A stretch of DNA of 64,000 bases. Source: Lagopus muta. Lineage: Eukaryota; Chordata; Aves; Galliformes; Phasianidae. The position numbers were made by a program, and so were the translations under genes. A model generated the notes under the pieces. That model ran no database searches, was not told the origin of the DNA, and saw nothing but the letters and a program-made list of their open reading frames with translations. The stretch is from assembly GCF_023343835.1 (NCBI RefSeq), contig NC_064437.1, positions 16,549,501-16,613,500 on the forward strand. The letters are read 5' to 3'. Below, in pieces: positions 1 to 13,700 of this stretch (its first letter is position 1; each line of letters opens with the position of its first letter).

Positions 1-88
1 ATTATACAGTTGTGAAAATGCATAGATTTGGTAGGAAAAGAATAAGTATACAGTTTACCAGTGCACCTGTTATTTTTTTTCTTTGCAG

Positions 89-145
89 TTTAATGAGGAG
101 TTAAAGGATGCAGGCTTTGACATTATTTTTAAAGAAATGTACTGA
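89..145 (+). CDS. Possible terminal coding exon of an unidentified gene
   Basis: A pyrimidine-rich tract ending in CAG (acceptor at 87-88) is followed by 18 open codons reading FNEELKDAGFDIIFKEMY and a TGA at 143-145. An AATAAA lies about 210 bases further on, at 354-359, so acceptor, stop, short UTR and poly(A) signal are correctly ordered for a last exon. The peptide has a soluble-protein composition, but I do not recognise it. Eighteen open codons are not statistically remarkable, so this may be chance. If real, it is the 3' end of a + strand gene lying inside the TLCD4 intron that spans the left edge, or an alternative TLCD4 terminal exon. Confidence 0.25.
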   Translation, partial: FNEELKDAGFDIIFKEMY

Positions 146-353
146 GCTTGATAGCTTGACCTAGTTTCCATATTAAAATGGAGTATTTCTCTTATTCTGT
201 GGGGAAACTTCAAAGTCCAGAAATAAGGAAGAAATCTGCTTTTTTCTTTTTTCCTTTTTTTTTGTTTTATTTTCCCTTCTTTTTTTTTTTCTTTTTTCTT
301 CTTCAAGTGCTGTGTTTGTATATAGCTTGTAAGCTTACCTGAACTAAGGTTTG

Positions 354-359
354 AATAAA
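354..359 (+). terminator. AATAAA poly(A) signal candidate
   Basis: Canonical AATAAA about 210 bases after the TGA of the possible terminal exon at 89-145. It only matters if that exon is real; isolated AATAAA hexamers are common in AT-rich DNA. Confidence 0.25.
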
Positions 360-1637
360 CAGCCACTCCTAAGACAAACTGCAACTGCAAGCTAATGAAG
401 TATAAGCTAGGACAAATTTTACTTCTTTCAGCGCTGTGCTCTCCTAAAGTTAAAAAATCCCAAAGTATTTCTCAAGCACTAACCTTGCATGCCATGCTTT
501 GTTTTTAAAAGGATGCAAAGTTTCTGGTCTTATATAGTTCTGTGTTGTGAGAGTCAATGTTTTAATCAAACCACTAATTATCATTAAAATTCTGATAACA
601 GAATTTTACTTTGTTTAAAGTTTTTTTTTTTTTTTTTTTTTTAATATATATATAAAACCTAAAATGCTATAATAGATATTAAATATTCATACTTAGCCTG
701 TTGCATTTGGATATTCAGACTGTTCTTATCTCTCTCCGTTTTCTGGTGTATGATTGAAAAAGCTGTTGAAAGTAGCATGATGACACTCCTTAAGCAAATG
801 GTAAATAGGGACATCTTTGATGAGAAGTGATAGAATTTTCTCATACCAATAGAAGATAACACATCCCTTGGAAACAGACTAAATCCCTCTTCATTCAGCA
901 AACCTTCTAGAGGAAAACAGACAGGACCTGGCCATGCTTGGGGTTTGCCTGCCTCCAGCGCAGGGTGTGCTGCTCTGCCAGCACTTGTGGGCCTGGCTGA
1001 TTCCTGTGACTACGTGTAAGACAGGAGGAGTATGAAATAGTGCAAGTGAGTCTGCAAGCTGGTAGGAAGCTGCTGCTGTTACACCTTGGATATGCAGCCA
1101 CAGCTCTTGGTTACAAAAGTTTACTCTTTGAGGGCCAGAATCTACTTCAAGCGCTCCAGAAATTCTTTCTGAAATTTTCACCAATAGGATTTTCACTTAA
1201 TGCCCCTCTTTGCAAAAACCCAGGCTCAGGAGAATTATTTTTGGGTCATCTTGGTGCCTGAAAGGAGGTACTCACAGGCCAGTCTGAGTATAAAATCAAG
1301 GCGCTTTCCTGTGGGTTTTCCATCAAACGAAGCAATGTAGTATTTGAGAACTGGATGTGGCTTTGTCTTTAAGTATTCATTAACAGTATGTTAATTTGAA
1401 AAACAAAAAAGCACCTGTAGATCTCAGTTACTTTACTTTAAAACCACTCTTTCTCTTCAGTGCTCGTCCCCCACGCCCCCATCAGAAGATACTTCTTTAT
1501 GACTTCCTTTCTCACGTGTCACTGTGTAAGTGGTAAAGCAGAGATGCAGTGGGGCATGGCTTTGGGTGTATCTTACCTGCAGTACAGTACAGACAGTGAC
1601 TGGCAGTATCTCCTTGTGACTGTGATCTGTTTTTCAG

Positions 1638-1727
1638 GACAGTGTCCACATTCCATGCCTTGGTGGTTGGTGGATTTTGTCTGTATATTTTGTTGTACGA
1701 TGAAGCTGTTAATGCTGACCATCTCTG
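1638..1727 (+). CDS. TLCD4: TLCD4 coding exon (first in window)
   Basis: Acceptor TTTTTCAG ends at 1637 and the donor GTAAGA starts at 1728. The first base completes a codon begun in the unseen upstream exon. It then reads [20 protein letters not shown] and continues through DEAVNADHL, ending two bases into the Trp codon that exon 5879-5937 completes. Confidence 0.93.
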
Positions 1728-4700
1728 GTAAGATGTTGTTATTTACATGTTGTGTTTACACGGTCAAGTAACATAATAGAGCATGGAAAAAGTATCCTGC
1801 AATGTATTAATTAGTGTAGTAAATGTTTTATTTCCCTGTAAAATACACGGTTTGATGTATTTACTTTTGTCCATACTACTTTACAATTCCAGATTATTTT
1901 GTCAGTGCTAATGCCCTTAGTGTATTGTCTCTGTGAAGTGGGATAGATACCATGCAGTCAATTGATTTGTAATTGCATATTACTAATCTATGGGATTGAG
2001 AGTCCAACTCAGTTGGCAAGACTGAAACTATGCTACTTAGTACAATTATTTTTAAATTAAATTGAAATGCTCTTTCAAACCATTGCAGGGGTGGGGGAAG
2101 TGGAGCCTACTATCTATATAAAATACATATGTAAAAGGTGAGAAGTTAGGATGTTATACTATAGCCTCCCAAAAGGCTTCTACCAAGAAGTATGAAGGAG
2201 TTCTAAGGGATTCTATCTTTATAGGGAATAGAATTTTTTAATCAATAGATTTCGAATGTTTTCTCTATTCATCAAATATTCCATCTTAAGCTTCCTTTTT
2301 TTTTTAATGTTTAGTTCTATTGAGTTATATTGTTTTGTTTCATGCTTACTTTTTTGGGGCAGGATATGTTTCTTGCTTTGTGTAATTGGTATTTTGACAT
2401 TTCATTCATTACCTTCTGGAACTCTCCCTCTGGAAGAGGCCATATAGTAGTTAATCACTCTTCAGGAGTAACAAGTTTCATTTCATATTTCTGCCATAGG
2501 GTGCTATTTTTGTTGTAGGTCTACAGTATGATTCAGTTTAAACTCAGGTAAATTTAACACGTGATTCTTACTTTGCTCTTTAGTACTGTAAACTAATGAC
2601 GGTACGGTATGGACTAGACAAGATTGGGTGCTTGAAGCTGTGAATTCTGATGGTATCTCTGCCACTGATTTCTTATGTGGCTTTCTTAAACCTAACACTG
2701 ATTCAGAAAGCAAATGTGAACAATGCTGGCCTCTTTCTTTTGTAGTGATACATGATTAATTTGTTTCTTTGACTTTTTTTCATTGTATTCTGGTATCTCT
2801 GGAGTGACTGTATACAATCTCCAGTATCTTATGAGATCGTTAACCTTGTTTAAAAGCAGTAGGTTATTATAACTTGATCTCTGTATGGATTGTGGTAAGC
2901 TTTATCTTATACAAGCTTTTATCCTGGTTTGCTTGAGTAGACCTTCTTCTAAACAGTACAAAATAAGTAATGAGTGATAGAAGTATGACTTGCTGGTGAT
3001 AAATTGTCTGCACGCTTACTAAATTATCCTGGTGTATAAAAAATCGAATTAAATAGAAAACTAAGTTTTCAAAAATTATCTTTAATTCTTAATAAGTTTA
3101 AGAAAGGCTGTGAGATACTTTTGTGTACTGCTTTGAAAACTTAACCTCCTTTATGGAGCCTTAGCATCCTATATTATGTAAAAGATACCATAGGACAAAA
3201 TCAATTTTGGGGGGAAAGAAATTATTATGTATTTCTACTTTTCCCTCTAAGTATTTTTTTTGTTTGGATACACTTATGATGATGATTATAATGAATTAAA
3301 ACTCTGTGTTGTGCTTCTTCTGTCGGAAACTACCAGTGAAGCCAGAATCACAGGTCAGTTTCCTCAGAAATTGCAGGTGTATATTTTCTTCTAAGGCTGA
3401 CTTTCATGTTACTCTTGAAAAGGAGATAGCTAGCATTTGTCTCTGCATTTCTCCATATGTTGTGCTGATTCCCTCTCTGTGGTGACTGAAGCCCTCACTG
3501 ACCATACAGAGCTTTAATCAATTTTCAGTCTGCTTTATGACCTGGATGTACTTTAAATTTTAATCTGTCACTTTTCCATTGATTCATAGTTGAATTCACA
3601 TAGTTTTGAATTTAACTGGATATGGCTGAAGAGGAAGATGCAAATTCTAAGGAACTGCTGTAAGGTTCTTCCATCATGGAAATCAAATGCCCTTTTGAAA
3701 TGCAGTCATAAGCTGTGGAGCTCATATCTTCTGCAGATATGAAAGATGCATGAGCCTTTCATTAGGAGTGTCTTATAAGCAGTGAAGAAGCATTTGAGTC
3801 TAGTTTCAACAGTCTGTGTGTGTCCAGAAAGCCTTAATGCTACTTTTACTCATGTAGTCTGAAAGCATTACACTGGTGCTCCAATTTTAGACCACTGTCA
3901 CTCTTGCCCTCTGTTTATTGCCAAAATCTTTGTATAGCCATTGATTGTATGATCATGTCCATTTATTCTCCGCAGGTTTTGTGTCTTTTATATCAGTAAT
4001 GGAAAGCCATAGGTTCCAATCTTCAACGTATATCAGCCTGACTTCTGGGCTCATGCGAGGCTTAAATGCATGGTGATGACAATACATGTAGCTCTTGAAG
4101 GGTATCAGGACTCCTACTAAGGCATTGGGTGCAATGGAGAGAGGATGTGGTGTTGCTGCCAGGTAGTGCCTGAAACTAGATGCAGTAGATCCTAACAAAA
4201 GATGATAAAGACTGGACCATGCGTATGCCACAGAGGTTCATCAGCCTGGTGTTCTTACACCTTTTTTGATGGTCTAGGACTTCCCCTAACACTTGCCATA
4301 TTTTCTATATGTTAAGAGAATAGCTAACTAGCGTAAGTAATGTAGAAATTGTTTTTGAGATGATGAGAATAACATGGTAGAAAATGTGTAGGTGGTAGAG
4401 ATTAGATAAGGAGAGGGAGATGGTGTGAAGCTACGACTTAATTCGTGTATTCACAAGAGAGCAGGTTTCTTCGTATCACTCTCCACTTTGCAGTCATCAA
4501 CCTTCTTTAAGTTAAAGTGTTTTTATCTAGTAGACTGTACCTGAAAAATATCTGCAAAAAAAGCTTGAAGAAAGTTGGCTGGGCATCCTTGTGTTTTATC
4601 TCCGTGTGTGTGTTCCTGGAGTTCATTTGCTGCACATACCTCCCAAGCAGTTGTAAAGGAACTTCTGCTTGTTCAGGTCACTCCCTGTTTGTCATTCCTG

Positions 4701-7700
4701 GCACTCGCCTGCATCAAAACTGTGCTGCAAACACCAGGGCTCATAAACTTGACAGCATTTCCCCTTTGAGCTGATAGATTGGGAAATCCAGAACATTTTA
4801 GACTGAATTCTATATTTTCTGTTAACTGAGATTAATTTGGGATTGTAATGGACTTTTCTTGAAGGTACTGACAGATGACAAATGGTAGCACAGCCGTGCG
4901 TGCTGTCAAAATGTTGGTCCAGAAAGTCTGGAGAGGACTTGTTGCAAGGTTATAATTCTCTCATTAATGCTAATGGGAGATTTTGGGCAGCCCACATCTT
5001 AAAAATCTGTTGACACATCACTTGAGGCTCAGTGTATTTTTACACAAACAAATCTAGATTAGATGCACAACGTAAGCTTTTTTTTTTTTTAATTTTAAAA
5101 ATCTTAAAATTAATTAAAAAAAAAAAAGATCTTTGGGCATAGGAAAGGAGAATTGCTTACTTAACTCCTCAAGGTAACAATACACAGAGGACAGTGGAAG
5201 AAAGAACAAATAGTAGTTACTTGCTGTAATATGAATGCTTCTTCTTGAGCAGTGTTCACAGGTCTTGTGGTTTTGAACATACTGGGGGGACTTCATTTTT
5301 TAATTTGCTATTAAATGAATCTTTGGCACCAAAAGGGAAGGCACAGAAGATGTGAAACTGCTCTAAAAAACATTTTTGCTGAAAGGTTCTTTGGCTTCAA
5401 AGAACAGGCAAATAACTCTTTTAGTGTCTCCTTCTATTCTGTTTATTCATATAAGCATTTGTCCTCTCACAAATATGAAAAGCACTAGCTGAGAGAGATA
5501 TTTTTGTCATCTGTCACAAAGTTTTAATACTGGCAGAAGAAGAAAATGGAGATGAAGACTGTCAATCAGAGTGCTGTGACGCTGCCTGGGCTGCTTGCTT
5601 CTATTTGCTGTTGTCAGAGAAGCCAGCCCAGGGTGATTGCTGGGTTTCAGTTCTGGTGTGTAGCCATGGGCAGGCCAGGGACAGCTGGCAGATGTCTTAC
5701 ATCTGCCTGGAAAGGAGTCCATTTATGTAACTTTGATCTGTGGCCAAGTCTCATGATGTCTTACTGTTGGGACAAACATTAGGTAACCTCATGGACACGA
5801 TGATGTTTGATACGTGCGCATCCTCTGCAAATTACCTTGTTTCCAAGGCTTAACCGTGCATTTTTGGTGTGTTTACAGGGGTGACCCTTCAATTGTGAAA
5901 CTGAATATTGCTATTACCACAGGCTACCTCATTTCTGGTAATTATACAACGTCATCTTTATAACATACTCAACATGTTTATTTATATTGAGTCCTATCTA
6001 TTTACATTTGTCTTGAGACTCTGTTCTGGAGATGTGATGGGTGTAAGAATTTTAAAAGCCGCAGCAGAAGTTGTATTGTAATGGAGTTGTGGGGTTGTGG
6101 TGAAATTGCAGGATGTGAAAGATGGGAATCGTGTCTCCCCAGGCAGTAAGGGAATGCCATGGCGTGGCTTTGTGATGGTTTGGTACCCAACCACCAATTC
6201 CAGTTCAGATTGTACTTCAGCCACTTCAGAAGATGTGGAAGTGGCTTGCTTCAGAGCACCAGAAACTAAATATACAACCTTCAATGCAAGTTGAGGCAAA
6301 TGATGCCATTGGATCTCACTTGCCCACCTTCTAATCTCACTTCAAACCAAAATTAAGTCACATATAAAACTTGAAAATTTAGAATTATTTTTTTAATGCA
6401 GCATTTACATTTAAATATGTTGATGTTCTGAATTATTGACTAACTAAAATTGGCACGGGAATTTTGCAAAAACACTATTTGGAACTTTTATTTTGTGTGG
6501 GGAATTGCTGACTTGCCAAAATGAAAACTCTGACTGTTTTCTGGGAAAACTTCCCTTGTTTGAATGGAGTCTTTCACCAGAGACTACGCTGTATACTAAG
6601 TTGTCTCTTGCAGTTGATTTCTCACTGATGGGTTTGGTGATCAGCACACGCGGTTCAAGTCTCTGGTTTGTCTGTAAGGGGAACTTCATCTTCCATGTTT
6701 AAATTCATTGGTATCTATTTCTAAATAGTTACGCATTAGGCTTTCATTATGAATTAATGAATGCCTTTGAACAGAGACCTGAACGGCCACTCATTCTCTT
6801 CCTTATGTAGTTAATGTTTAATTATTTATATGTGGTGGAGCAGCTGTATCAGATAATATGGAGTCCTGCCTGAGGACAGCTCATGTAAAGAGATCAAGGC
6901 ACTCACTGCAGATAGGAAAAGCATAATGGTAAGGTCTTTAATTCTGAACCTTGGTCACTAGTATTCCATTCAAAGTGCCGAGTATTCATTTATTTGGAGA
7001 AAGACGAGGCATAAATTGCTTATTCCAGTATAGAACAGAAAATTTTCTGAAATCTCAGACCATCACAGGGCAAGAAGAAATTCTCTGTCAAAGCTTTCTT
7101 TACAGCAGTAACTCAAGTACACTGTATTGCTTTTACAGTAACTGGGAAGGTCTGATTAAATAAAGTGAGCATGCTTCTCATTCCACGTGTTTCTTGCACA
7201 GGATTAATGGTTCCCTGTTTGCAAGTATAAAGTTCTGAACTCACTAATTCTCCATAGTAGATCCTTGATTTTATTGTAGGCATTTGTACATTGGTTATAT
7301 ATGTCCCTTCCCTTCCCACTCCTCTTTTTTTTTGGTCAGTTGTTTCAAATTTGTGGATCTGTAAGTGTGAGGTCTTCATATCAGATTCTGGATCCACCAT
7401 TTCCTACCAGAATACTTCAGCTAAAGGTATTGTCCCCATATTCCTGTTGATATGGAAGATAATTTATGGCAGCTGTTGGAATAACGTGTGCTTAATATTT
7501 TGTCAGAACTTTTACTGGAAACAAATCTTTAGGATAAAGTATGTTTCTACTGGTAGTGTGCACTGGCATTCATACCTCTAAAAACTAAGAGAAACACTAT
7601 TCTCAAGTAAATGGTAGCATACTAACTTGCTTTTTAACATTATTTATTTTCTCTTGTAGATTTGTTGCTTATTATTTGCTACTGGAAGGCAATTGGTGAC

Positions 7701-10700
7701 AAATTTTTTGTAATACATCACTTGGCAGCTCTGTATGCTTATTATTTTGTACTGGTGAGTGCTGTATTCTTTAGTAATGTAACAAGCAGATGAGAATGGA
7801 GACAGTGCTTTTATGAATCTCATTTCCTTCATGTTTAAAAAAGTTATTTGCTGGTTGGTGTGTTAACTTCATGATAGGCATATTTATATCTTAAAGAGGT
7901 CACAAAATCACAAGTGTGAACACTTAAATGGAAAACCAGGAGAAGATGGTTTCAAATGTTTTGCTTGTTACTGTATTTTTAAGACCATTGGTCAGTGATG
8001 TCTCACTCTGAGCAGCTGGATGTGGTTCTTCTGGAGATTATTCTTTTTATTTAATTGCAGCAACAAAAACAAATTAAAAAAAAAACAGGAAAAACTTTGT
8101 TTTTGTACACACTTATGTCACCCAGACATGAACACTTTATTATTATGGTAGGTAGGACTGTGAAATGTATTTCTCTTCTGGATATTAAGCAGCTGGCATA
8201 CAGCACGTGTTAATATGTAATATAAATATACTAATCTGAAAAATGAACAATCACATGAAGTTCCCAATTGCAGATGATAAACAAAGTAACTATATCCGCT
8301 GTTTAGCTTAGACTAACGTTAAGCTTTGTTATAACTGAGATTTCTCAGTACGTGTATGTTGTTTGTTTGTTTGTTTTGTTTTTATGAAGGTTGATGCTGA
8401 CCCTCTGAGACTTTTTCTAAGATTGCTGTGGTGGGGAAGCAGTTGATGATTCACTGTATATATCTTTCAATATCTGTGACATATGTACATGCACTGATGA
8501 TAAAAGAGGAAGAAAAGGTTATTCTTCTAGGGCAAAGACTAACTCAATTACTCTTTGCTGCTGATTTACTGCTGGAATTGCTAAGATGCCTTTGTGATTT
8601 GGTAGAAAACCTGCTGACCTCCAGAGTAATGCTGCTAAAGCTCTTCTGAAAAGCTCATTCAGTAAATAAAGAAATCCTATAAAACACAATTTACTTCACT
8701 TACCACATCTCTTTCGCTAGCTAGTTCATGAATCCCAGGCTTAAAATATTTAAAAATGTGTTGAGATGTCAGATTACTGCCAGATTTTAAACCATCTAAA
8801 GGTAATGAAGTGCGCTGACAAGTAAATACTCTGTTTCAGGTTGAAGGTAATTAGATCTACTCATATTGTCATGGATGAAACTGAATTAGAACTGGATATT
8901 AGAGAAATGAAAATATCATTCCTGAGACTAATCCCTCATGCAGAAAAATCAGTAGTTGTTTCTACTAGGAGTAATAATATAGCGTGAACTTTAATCTCAA
9001 TTTATTATTTGGATCCAACTCACCCACTGGATGTCTATGTCTGTGCCATGGGTTGTTCAGGAATAAGGCTGAATTTTCTTTATCTCTACACCTGCCAACT
9101 GCTGCTTGCCCAGTCCTGGTGGAGTGGGATACTATTTCCAGCTCATAACACAACCAAAAGATAAGACAGAGAAGCCTGTGTACTTTGTCACTTAGAGGGA
9201 GGTGTTCAGTTACAATGTGTTTTGGTGGAAAAGTTCCATGCTGTTATCTGGATACCAACATAGGGAAGACAAAGTCTTCCAGCTTAGGGGATGTGGCAGG
9301 GACTGCAACACAACTGGTGGACAGGATTTTCCTTTCAGAAGGCAGGAGAGAATTTCAAGGGCTTTGTGTGTCCTTTCTGCTGCCAAATAAAAGCCGATAA
9401 TTTATCCTGATGTAGCTAAGTTGCATTCTTAAAACAATTCAGGGACATTCTTCACCTTACTGATTTTGTTTGAGTTTGTTTAAATGTGAGAAATCCAGAA
9501 TATTTATAATCCCCTTAGGCAGTAGCAGTACCATCATAGTTATATCCTACCAATTCTTGTGCCAGTCTCCTAGCTGGCTTCCCATTTCCTCTTATTTCTA
9601 CGTCTTTTAAAGATTTATTTAAAGAAAAAAAAAAAAAAAAAAAGCTACTGATTCATGGTATTTAAAGGACAACAGCATCTTCTGTAGAAAACTTCATTTT
9701 GAAACTTTATGGAAGATTGCCACAGCTAAGAAACTGGCATACTGACCATCTTAATCAGGCATTTGGGTCATTGTATCATTCTGTGTATGCTTGAAGACTT
9801 CAATCAAGGTTCATCTGCTAGACCGTTGATCTCTGTGTCTGCTTTGTCTTTGTCCAACTAGAGCAAAGGTCTGCTGGCTTATTTTGGGAACTTCCGTCTG
9901 CTTGCAGAATTCTCCACTCCTTTTGTCAATCAGCGGTAAGTAGCTGTGGAGTTTTTACACAGTTCTTTACACTTTTATCTATATTATACAGGATGGATTT
10001 TGTCATTGAATAGCTGCTAAAAGTGAATTTTCATTTATTTAGAGTTTACTATCTGGAAATCTATTTTACTATGAAAACATTTAGCTGCTGTTGCTGCACA
10101 GCTGGTGTGCTCACTCCTGAGTTCTTTTTTAAAGCAACCTTCATATAAAATGCCAGATTTTCATATTTCAGTTATAAAAATAGTTCTGGATTCTGAGCTC
10201 TTAAATTAGAAGAGTAGTAAAGCATCTAAATGCAGCTGTGGTAGTTAAGCTTTACACTTGTGATCAGAGAAGAAAGTGGCAGGAGTCTCTTTAGCAGACT
10301 TCAGTGACAGTGGAATACTGCTGTGGTTTCTGGTTGTAGCATCACACTCAAACTGCTGCTGTGAGAATCAGGGAAGGCATGATGATGCCAAGGAGGGCAG
10401 TCCCTGGAATTTCCCAGAGCTCTGGGCTGGGTGCCCACTTGCTCTGCAGCTGCTGTGACCCAACTGGAGACACCAACCTGTCCCAGGACTTCACCTCGAG
10501 AGCAGGACTTTGGTATAGGATGGAGCTGCTGTCATCTCCTCCTCCTCTTCCTCCCCCTCCTCCTCCATGTTTTTCTTTTGCTTGTAGTGTAGGATCAGAT
10601 CTCACAGTGCACCGCATACCCATTCCCATCTTTTTTTGGGTGTTTCTACTTTACTGATCCTTCTTGTGTAGTATCTGTTTTCCTTTCCAGGTGTCAGATA

Positions 10701-13700
10701 CAGAAAGGGTGAGGGTGAAAAGAATAAGGGTCTGTAAGCCTTCAGACAAGATGTCTAAGTATTATCTATTACTAGATTGTGATTGTCAGCTCCAAAAGAG
10801 TTTTTGAGACTGTAGCATTCCTCACGTTTCTAAGAATGTAAAGAACAAAAAGGAAGAATTGTGCTGAGGACTCTTCTGAATGTTAGCAAATTCAACTTAG
10901 AGGAGGGCAGGTAAAGGAGCTCTGCTGGGCTATTTCCATTTGTCCAAGAGAAGGCTGTTGTGGTCTAATTCAAGCTGTGCTCTGCTTGCACAGAGAAACC
11001 AAGGAATGAATAAACACTTCTTCAAGCTTGTTTTATAGGAGAGTAAGAAAGCAAGATGTAGTGTATTCTGAAGGTGGTATTATATTCTAGATTTCTCTCT
11101 TAGTGCTCATGTTCCAGTCATTGTTCTCATAACTGAGTTTTATCAAGATAGGATTTCATACTGGAAATGGATGCTTGCTTTTCAAATCTATTAAAAGTAG
11201 TATATATTATACTTTTAAATGCCTATGGTGAGACTGTGTCCTTGAAAACCCACATCTACTGCTTTCTGAGAAAAACAGAAGTCTCTGTGGAGATGATAAG
11301 GTCCTTCACACTGAGAAATGTCATCTCATTAGTGCATGGTTTTTTTTCCCATTACATTTGAAAAGAACCAGACGCTTAAGGCAGCAAGTGGTAGATAATG
11401 ATTTACATTAAACTTCTGCTTTGCATTCTTAGTATTACCAAAAAAGAGCAGTATTAAAATATAAAATTATATTCTAATCTCAGAACTGAAGTATTTTCTT
11501 TGTTTTGGTGCTGTTAGAGGTATTTAATTCAGGGTTGTTCCCATGCCAAGCATTTAGATCTTTTTATGTTCATGTCAACATTTATGCAGTTAATTATAAA
11601 CTGTGTTGGGTAAAATGTTAACAATCACTGAGATTTACTTATTCATATTTTTTGAATTTGCTGGGAGAGGGAAGTCTCTGAGCAGATGTCCAGTCACCCT
11701 TTTCTCCAGCAGTTACTTATCCTGGCACATTGCTGTGGACTTCAAAAGCTTTCTTTGATGTTACTTCTGGAATCTGTATTAAATATATTGAGGAAAATAC
11801 AGGCTCTGTCTCACTAAACATGCCAGGTCTGTATCAGCCCAGCGTTTTGGTGGGAAGATGTCCAGCTTCCTGATCAGGCTATCACCTGGAGAGCCTGGAG
11901 TTTCTGTCTGCTGCATTCTTAACTGATTCCTGGTGTGTTTCCGTTAGAGCTGGATGTCTGGCAAGTCTTTTTAGTATATCAGTAATTATGTAGGTTGCAA
12001 TCTGCAGATAATTAAAATTGACTTTATTTTTTACAAGTTTTTAACTTGTTATTTTGTTTAATAGCTTTAACCCCATGGCTTTTTGAAAACAAATTGATTA
12101 TTCCACTTCCTTCTTCCCAATCATTGTCATGAATATGTTGATTCATGCTATTTTCCTGTCTTTAACCTGGCGGTGTTGCTCAATTTTTCCTTGCATTTAT
12201 TTATTATGTGTGGACGTGTCTCACTCCAATTATAGGAGAGAGAGAATGTTCTTTAATATATGTGTGAACTCAACAGTGAGATTAAGACACCAGGGGTCAA
12301 ATGTTAGCCTGACCAGCTTATTACAAATCCTAGTTGTTTACGGAGATGGGGAAAGGAAGACGGGCGAAAAAGCAAGCAATTTTTTTAGAAAGCAACAGAG
12401 ATAATCGCCACCAAAGGTCCAGCATGGTTTGTAGTGCATCTGTTGATCCCAGAAACTCATCTGGTCACCATAGGACATGAGAGAAAGGCGGAAAGCTTTG
12501 CACTGTAGCAGCAAACACAGCCCACGAGGGGATTCTTTCTGAAGAGGTTTTTTTTCCTCTTAGGGAATTCCTCTGCCAAAGGTTCCTTCTCTTTGGGAGT
12601 TTCTCTCCTCCAAAGGTTTCTTTTCTTTGGGAGTTCTCCAGAGTCCTTAGTTTAGTGGGAACCTTTCATCCCCCGCTTTTCAGTTTCTCTTTTTAGTATT
12701 TTTTCTCTCTGTTAGCATGACACACTTGGCCCAACAGATAAGCCAACACGAAGTGGTGCCTCTGTTGCCGTGCACAAGCATTATTGCCTTTTGCAGTGGC
12801 CATCTTCTTCAAGCTGCACTCCTGAAAAAGACTGCTTGTCCCACTTCTGCTTATCTTTACACTCATAAGTAGAAGTACTGTGGCACGGTGACACCCACCA
12901 TTTGCCCCCCTGAGATCTATGAAATATTACGCCTCTATTTTATTACCATATCCAAACACAATGTTAGGAGTGCTTTCAGGGCAGAAATATTTTTAAATTG
13001 TCTATTAATGCAAATTATAATAAAAAGCAATAAATTTGAATTTGCCACCTTAAAAGTTACTTTAAATTATAGTGTAATGGTCGTTGGCATACATACTAGT
13101 CTTGAACTGACTTACAATATGAACTGGGATTTTCTACGTGTTATTCTACATATAATGTTCTTGATATCATGCAGTGCTTACTGCACGGGGGCGGGGGGAA
13201 GAAACCAAGCAGAAGAATTTGCAAGGTAAGCCAAGAAACTATGCAATGACTTAGAAATAGAAGCAATAATTTAGAAATACAAGGTAGAAACAATTAAAAA
13301 AATACATGCTTAATTAAGAGAAATAAAATCTTCTTCAATTAAGTGGACTCAAGTGTGCTTGCCTTCTGTGAATACTTCTTTTGCAGGTGGTTTTTTGAAG
13401 TACTGGGATATCCCAAATCTTCAAAGGCTAACATGATCAATGGTGTGCTGATGACAGTTGTGTTCTTCGTGGTGAGGATTGCCGTCATGCCTATGTATTA
13501 CAGCCGTGTACTTTCTTCGTTTGGAACTGAGGGTTTCCAGAGATTAGGATTTGCAGCCCAGAGTGCCTGGATTATCTCAAGTGTTGTCTTGGATGTTATG
13601 AACTTGATGTGGATGGTCAAAATTACAAAAGGTTGCTACAAAGTTATTTGTCTTGTTGGACAGGAGGAAGCCAAAACTCATAAAAATGGAAAATCTGACT

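Larger units (their letters stand above)
1..1637 (+). other. TLCD4: TLCD4 intron (3' part), left-edge sequence
   Basis: This is intronic sequence upstream of the first visible TLCD4 exon. I looked for the exon coding the ~52-residue TLCD4 N terminus (start Met, first membrane segment) and did not find it, so it should lie left of the window. The stretch holds T-rich runs at about 256-300 and 619-642 and the possible terminal exon at 89-145. Confidence 0.5.
9936..13386 (+). other. TLCD4: TLCD4 last intron, containing an interspersed repeat
   Basis: Intron of 3451 bases. A distinct block at about 12270-12900 looks like a retroelement fragment, described separately. The CT-rich run near 10540-10570 is a (CTC)n-like simple repeat. 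No other coding sequence recognised. Confidence 0.8.

Noticed and set aside
13343-13386. Upstream ATG extension of the last TLCD4 exon
   Set aside because: It lies in the intron; the acceptor at 13385-13386 and the frame with exon 9862-9935 fix the exon start.
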